From Rhodospirillales bacterium (lineage in GTDB: Bacteria; Pseudomonadota; Alphaproteobacteria; UBA8366; JADFVY01), in the NCBI GenBank assembly GCA_024644185.1, contig JAHELM010000058.1, positions 1 to 9,211 of the forward strand: 9,211 nucleotides of DNA. The letters are read 5' to 3'. Of this stretch, positions 6,293-9,211 are shown piece after piece. The notes below the pieces were generated by a model, which had not been told where the DNA came from, searched no databases, and was given only the letters and a program-made list of their open reading frames with translations. A program made the translations under genes and the position numbers. Numbering within the stretch: position 1 is the first letter of the stretch; every line of letters starts with the position of its first letter.

Positions 6293-6952
6293 ATGGGACT
6301 GACCGGCGTCAATCATCTGGCCTTCATCACCAGGGACCTGACCACGACCATAAGGTTCTGGCGCGACCTTCTGGGCCTGCCGCTGGAGGCGGGGATTGGC
6401 CATGAGGGCTATCGCCATTATTTCTTCCGGCTGGGCGACCAGAACCAGATCGCCTTCTTCGAATACGACGAAGCGCGGCCGATGGAATACAAGTTCCACG
6501 GCGAGCGGACGGCTGAGCCGCTGGGCTTCGACCACCTGTCGATGAGCGTCGGCACGGTGGAGGAACTGTTCGCCTTCAAGGACCGGCTGGAGGCGGCGGG
6601 TGTGAAGGTGCACGGCGCCGTCGACCACGGCATCATATGGTCGATCTATTTCTTCGACCCGAACAATATTCCGCTGGAAATTTCTTGGGAGACCATGGAA
6701 ATCATGAAAACCCCGGCGATGGACGAGGTAAAGCCCATGGCCATCGTCGCCGAGGGATCGCAGCCGCAGCCGGGCCATTGGCCGGCGGTGACTGCCCCGA
6801 CGCCGCGCAGCAAATTCGCCGCCCATGGCGGCAACGCCTTCACCATGCGCCAGACCTTCATTCGCGAGGGCATCGGCCGGCTGAAACCGGAATTCGTGGC
6901 ACTGATGGAAGATCAGGTGTCGCCCGGGGGCGCGAAGACAGCCGCCGAGTGA
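6293..6952 (+). CDS. VOC-family (glyoxalase-fold) metalloprotein
   Basis: This 219-residue protein has a two-module VOC core (residues 1 to about 140) and a C-terminal tail of about 80 residues. Module 1 begins TGVNHLAFITRDLTTTIRFWRDLLGLPL; module 2 begins LGFDHLSMSV and ends DPNNIPLEISW. The residues matching the four glyoxalase I metal ligands are His8, Glu57, His81 and Glu129, so a divalent-metal enzyme is likely. VOC proteins include glyoxalases, extradiol dioxygenases, epimerases and resistance proteins; the substrate here cannot be assigned. The tail (GHWPAVTAPTPRSKFAAHGGNAF, then an Arg/Glu-rich helix) is not part of the fold. ATG 6293 has AGGGAGAG at 6281-6288 with good spacing. A small membrane protein gene follows after 9 bp, so the two are probably co-transcribed. 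A 17-bp hairpin sits in the leader just upstream. Confidence 0.88.
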   Translation: MGLTGVNHLAFITRDLTTTIRFWRDLLGLPLEAGIGHEGYRHYFFRLGDQNQIAFFEYDEARPMEYKFHGERTAEPLGFDHLSMSVGTVEELFAFKDRLEAAGVKVHGAVDHGIIWSIYFFDPNNIPLEISWETMEIMKTPAMDEVKPMAIVAEGSQPQPGHWPAVTAPTPRSKFAAHGGNAFTMRQTFIREGIGRLKPEFVALMEDQVSPGGAKTAAE

Positions 6953-6961
6953 GCTGGTGCC

Positions 6962-7297
6962 ATGGCGCCAGATAACGCAGACCCCGGATCGGGGATCGGC
7001 ATCGAGCCGCGCCGCCTGTGGCGTGGCGAGTTGCCACTTGGCCGGGCCTTCTGGACCTATGCCGTGTTCGGCGGACTGATTGTCAATATGACCACCAGCG
7101 CCCTGTTCCTGGTCCTGGCGATGAACCACCTGATAATCGCCGCGCTGATCGCCGGCTACGCCGTGTCGGTGCCCTATAATCTGATCGTGCTTGTCGGGGT
7201 GTGGCGATCCGCCGGCCGGTATCAGGGCGAACGCATCCATGCCGATCTCGCCCGCATCGTGACGCTGGGCTTGATGGCCGTGCTGAGCGTGACCTGA
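6962..7297 (+). CDS. Small inner-membrane protein of unknown function
   Basis: This 111-residue protein has a polar N-terminus (1-28), hydrophobic segments at about 29-53 and 57-80, a basic loop WRSAGRYQGERIHADLAR (81-98), and a third short hydrophobic stretch reaching the C-terminus (99-111). By the positive-inside rule the basic loop is probably cytoplasmic. The pattern (LWRGELPLGRAFWTYAVFGG...NLIVLVGVWRSAxRYxG) resembles uncharacterised short membrane proteins of proteobacteria, but I cannot name a family. The start lies 9 bp after the VOC stop, with only a weak Shine-Dalgarno sequence, which suggests translation coupled to the VOC gene. Whether the two proteins cooperate is unknown. Confidence 0.75.
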   Translation: MAPDNADPGSGIGIEPRRLWRGELPLGRAFWTYAVFGGLIVNMTTSALFLVLAMNHLIIAALIAGYAVSVPYNLIVLVGVWRSAGRYQGERIHADLARIVTLGLMAVLSVT

Positions 7298-7317
7298 GGC
7301 AGTCTGCGCCAAGAACT

Positions 7318-7347
7318 GGCGCCATGGCGCCATGGCGCCGTGGCGCC
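7318..7347. repeat. Four GGCGCC palindromes at 8-bp spacing
   Basis: GGCGCC occurs at 7318-7323, 7326-7331, 7334-7339 and 7342-7347, separated by AT, AT and GT, so this is a tandem 8-bp repeat in the gap between convergent genes. The run is self-complementary and can form hairpins on either strand. It lies between the plus-strand membrane-protein stop and the minus-strand terminator; a similar CCATGGCGCCA spans the membrane-protein start codon at 6960-6970. Confidence 0.9.
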
Positions 7348-7360
7348 AATGTCGCGGCGC

Positions 7361-7395
7361 AAAAAAAGGCCGGGCGCCCGTCGGAGCGCCCGGCC
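7361..7395 (-). terminator. Strong intrinsic terminator of the transaminase gene
   Basis: On the minus strand a perfect 10-bp GC stem (GGCCGGGCGC / GCGCCCGGCC, arms 7395-7386 and 7377-7368) with an 8-nt loop is followed directly by seven T (7367-7361). It starts 21 bp past the transaminase stop. In the plus direction the A-run precedes the stem and no U-run follows, so it should act mainly on the minus-strand transcript. Confidence 0.93.
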
Positions 7396-7416
7396 CATTG
7401 GTGTCCTGCGTGACCG

Positions 7417-8832
7417 TCAGAGCTTTTCGACGTCGCCACCGGCCCGGTCGAGGTCTTTCATGGTCTTGTCGATCGCCTTTTCCGCCAGGCCCAGCATCTC
7501 GTCGATCTGCGGCTTGGTGATGGTCAGCGGCGGCGACATGATCAGCGAGTCGCGCACGGCGCGCATGATCAGCCCGCCATTGATGCAATAGTCGCGGGCC
7601 CGCGTGCCGACCTTGCCGACCGGCGTGAACGTCTTGCGGGTCTTCTTGTCCTTGACCAGTTCGATGGCGCCGATCAGGCCCAGCGAGCGGGCCTCGCCAA
7701 CCAGCGGGTGCTTGGCCAGGCGCTTCAACCCTTCCGCCAGATACGGGCCGGTTTCGCTGTGCACGCGCTCGACCAGCCCTTCGCGGCGGATGATCTCGAT
7801 GTTCTTCAGGGCGACGGCGCAGGCCGCCGGATGCCCCGAATAGGTGTAGCCGTGGTAGAATTCGCCGCCCTTGTCGTAGAGGGTGCGGTGCACGCGGTCG
7901 CCGACCATAACCGCCGAGATCGGCAGGTAACCCGAGGACAGACCCTTGGCCATGGTCAGCATGTCGGCCTCGATGCCGAAGGCACCGTGCCCGAACCAGT
8001 GGCCGGTGCGGCCGAATCCGCAGATCACCTCGTCGCAGATCAACAGGATATTGTATTTCTTGCAGATCCGGTTGACCTCGGGCCAGTAGGTTTTCGGCGG
8101 GATGATGACGCCGCCGGCCCCCTGGATCGGCTCGCCGATGAAGGCGGCAACCTTGTCGGCACCCAGCTCCAGAATCTTGTCCTCTATCGCCTTGGCGCAG
8201 ACGAGGCCGAACGCATCCGGGTCCATATCCTCGCCCTCGCCATACCAGTAGGGCTGGCGAACATGCTCGATACCGGGAACGACGCCGCCCTGGGCATGCA
8301 TCGGCGCCATCCCGCCCAGGCTGAGCCCGGCCACGGTGCTGCCGTGATAGGCGTTCTTGCGGCTGATGACGACCTGCTTTTCCGGCTTGCCTTCCAGCAC
8401 CCAGAAGTGCCGTACCATGCGCAGGATGGTATCGTTCGCCTCCGACCCTGAATTGGCGAAGAAGGCGTGGTTGAAATTCGGCGGCGTCAGTTCGCACAGT
8501 ACCCGCGACAACTCGGTCGCCGGCACGTTGGTGGTCTTGAAGAAGGTATTGTAAAAGGGCAGTTCCAGCATCTGCTCGGCCGCTGCCTGCACCAGTTCGC
8601 GCCGGCCATAGCCCGCGTTGACGCACCACAGCCCGGCCATGCCATCCAGATAACGCTGGCCCTTGGCGTCCCAGATATAGACGCCGTCGGCATGGGTGAT
8701 GATGCGGCCGCCGCCCTCTTCGTGCAGCGCCTTGTGATCGGTGAAGGGATGCATGTGATGCGCCATGTCCTCGCGGATCAGCGCATCGGCATCGTAATTG
8801 CGGCCCGGGCGGGCTTTGAGCACGTCGTCCAT
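7417..8832 (-). CDS. Class III omega-aminotransferase, SpuC-like (putrescine/diamine-pyruvate type)
   Basis: This 471-residue protein aligns throughout with PLP-dependent class III transaminases, most closely by eye with putrescine-pyruvate transaminase SpuC. Landmarks: HPFTD (28-32), a DGMAGLWCVNAGYGR block (63-77), NSGSEAND for the cofactor phosphate (127-134), YHGST (162-166), GEPIQGAGG (233-241), CDEVICGFGRTG with Asp267 for the pyridine nitrogen (266-277), TMAKGLSSGY with catalytic Lys296, YHGYTYSGHP (326-335), and LIMRAVRDSLIMSPPL near the end. It should transfer an amino group from an amine such as putrescine, or from beta-alanine-like substrates, to pyruvate; the exact substrate is inferred. 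I place the start at ATG 8832 because AGGAG lies 9 nt upstream and the leader before HPFTD then matches SpuC. ATG 8886, in frame, has an even better AGGAGG (8900-8895, 8 nt) and would add 18 residues. It is convergent with the VOC pair and downstream of a TetR gene on the same strand. Confidence 0.92.
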   Translation of the reverse strand: MDDVLKARPGRNYDADALIREDMAHHMHPFTDHKALHEEGGGRIITHADGVYIWDAKGQRYLDGMAGLWCVNAGYGRRELVQAAAEQMLELPFYNTFFKTTNVPATELSRVLCELTPPNFNHAFFANSGSEANDTILRMVRHFWVLEGKPEKQVVISRKNAYHGSTVAGLSLGGMAPMHAQGGVVPGIEHVRQPYWYGEGEDMDPDAFGLVCAKAIEDKILELGADKVAAFIGEPIQGAGGVIIPPKTYWPEVNRICKKYNILLICDEVICGFGRTGHWFGHGAFGIEADMLTMAKGLSSGYLPISAVMVGDRVHRTLYDKGGEFYHGYTYSGHPAACAVALKNIEIIRREGLVERVHSETGPYLAEGLKRLAKHPLVGEARSLGLIGAIELVKDKKTRKTFTPVGKVGTRARDYCINGGLIMRAVRDSLIMSPPLTITKPQIDEMLGLAEKAIDKTMKDLDRAGGDVEKL

Positions 8833-8911
8833 GGTCGTCGACTCCTGAGAGCTTGAGCTTATCCCTTGCGGAAGAAGGCGGCGCATTGCAGGCCCCTCCT
8901 GCGTTGACCGC

Positions 8912-8917
8912 ACTATA
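8912..8917 (-). promoter_or_regulatory. Candidate -10 box of the transaminase gene
   Basis: TATAGT on the minus strand matches five of six -10 positions. It would start transcription near 8905, upstream of both candidate start codons. No good -35 lies at 17 bp, so activation by a regulator is possible. Confidence 0.4.
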
Positions 8918-8952
8918 GCGGTGGCGCAAGCCGCCGGCCAGTATTTTGTTCG

Positions 8953-8969
8953 GTTTTCAAAAAGAAAAC
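8953..8969. promoter_or_regulatory. AT-rich inverted repeat, candidate operator
   Basis: GTTTTC-aaaaa-GAAAAC is a perfect 6-bp inverted repeat in an AT-rich patch (8943-8977). It lies between the TetR stop and the transaminase -10 box, about 35 bp upstream of that box. Position and symmetry fit a regulator binding site or UP element; the neighbouring TetR protein is a candidate binder, but this is inference. Confidence 0.35.
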
Positions 8970-8988
8970 ATTTTTTGCCGATCGCGAA

Positions 8989-9211
8989 TCATCCGTCGGC
9001 GACCATCCGCGCCGCCGTCTTGCGGCAGGCTTCGAGGACGGTCTCGGCGCTGTCAGTGTCCTCCATCGCCCGCGCGAGGATCATTCCGCCGATGCAGGTG
9101 GCGAGCAGCCCGAAGGCCAGCGTATCGGGGCTGCCGTGCCGGGCCGGCAGATACGCGGAAAACCGAGCGACGGCGGACCGCAGCGCCCGCGTATAGCTCC
9201 GCCGCGTCTCG
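8989..9211 (-). CDS. TetR/AcrR-type transcriptional regulator, C-terminal fragment (cut by window edge)
   Basis: The last 73 codons and a TGA stop (8991-8989) are present; the N-terminal DNA-binding domain lies outside the window. The visible part is all-helical and has the usual end of TetR/AcrR ligand-binding domains: LAFGLLATCIGGMILARAMEDTDSAETVLEACRKTAARMV. Such repressors bind small ligands and often control adjacent genes. It lies on the same strand, upstream of the transaminase, separated by 156 bp carrying an AT-rich inverted repeat and a -10 box. The two genes could be read through or regulated separately. Family assignment from the C-terminus alone is less secure than from the helix-turn-helix. 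Confidence 0.8.
   Translation of the reverse strand, partial: ETRRSYTRALRSAVARFSAYLPARHGSPDTLAFGLLATCIGGMILARAMEDTDSAETVLEACRKTAARMVADG

Noticed and set aside
7318..7347. Regular short repeats considered as a CRISPR array
   Set aside because: The unit is only 8 bp with no spacers, and no cas genes are present.
6206..8929. 907-codon open frame on the minus strand
   Set aside because: It runs out of frame through the transaminase and antisense through the membrane and VOC genes. The translation is low-complexity Arg/Gly/Ala-rich, and true homologous frames explain the same DNA.

Overview
The window is about two-thirds G+C by eye, with dense, mostly monocistronic bacterial genes. The gene set is a YcaQ-type DNA glycosylase, an HRP1-like CBS protein, a SpuC-like class III aminotransferase, a VOC protein and NrfJ-like periplasmic domains. 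Together with the codon use this suggests a high-GC proteobacterium, most likely an alphaproteobacterium of the Rhodospirillales type. That assignment is inference; no rRNA or other marker is present.

Layout. Positions 1-2726 (minus) hold the N-terminal 908 codons of a large exported PKD-repeat protein that runs off the left edge. It has eight PKD domains of about 93 residues, split 5+3 by an acidic linker encoded by a 12-bp tandem repeat, followed by the start of a different Ig/cadherin-like domain. Positions 2727-3199 look non-coding. Next on the minus strand come a YcaQ/AlkX-like glycosylase (3200-4390), a two-CBS-domain protein (4601-5017) and an exported protein with two tandem NrfJ-like domains (5268-5981). 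A 311-bp intergenic region follows, containing a strikingly AT-rich 75-bp block with a long inverted repeat. On the plus strand are a VOC (glyoxalase-fold) protein (6293-6952) and, 9 bp later, a small membrane protein (6962-7297), probably one transcription unit. Convergent to them is a class III transaminase resembling putrescine-pyruvate transaminase (7417-8832, minus), with a strong intrinsic terminator at 7361-7395. The right edge holds the 3' end of a TetR-type regulator (8989-9211, minus), immediately upstream of the transaminase and on the same strand.

Functional reading. The genes do not form one obvious pathway. The clearest link is the TetR remnant next to the transaminase, with an AT-rich inverted repeat between them, which suggests local control of amine catabolism. 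The VOC and membrane-protein pair is probably co-transcribed. The long open frames opposite the PKD gene and across the VOC/transaminase region are GC-driven shadows. I see no CRISPR array, tRNA, rRNA, intact insertion sequence or defence system. The items most worth a second look are the duplicated NrfJ-like protein, the AT-rich hairpin block before the VOC gene, and the in-frame tandem repeat in the PKD protein.
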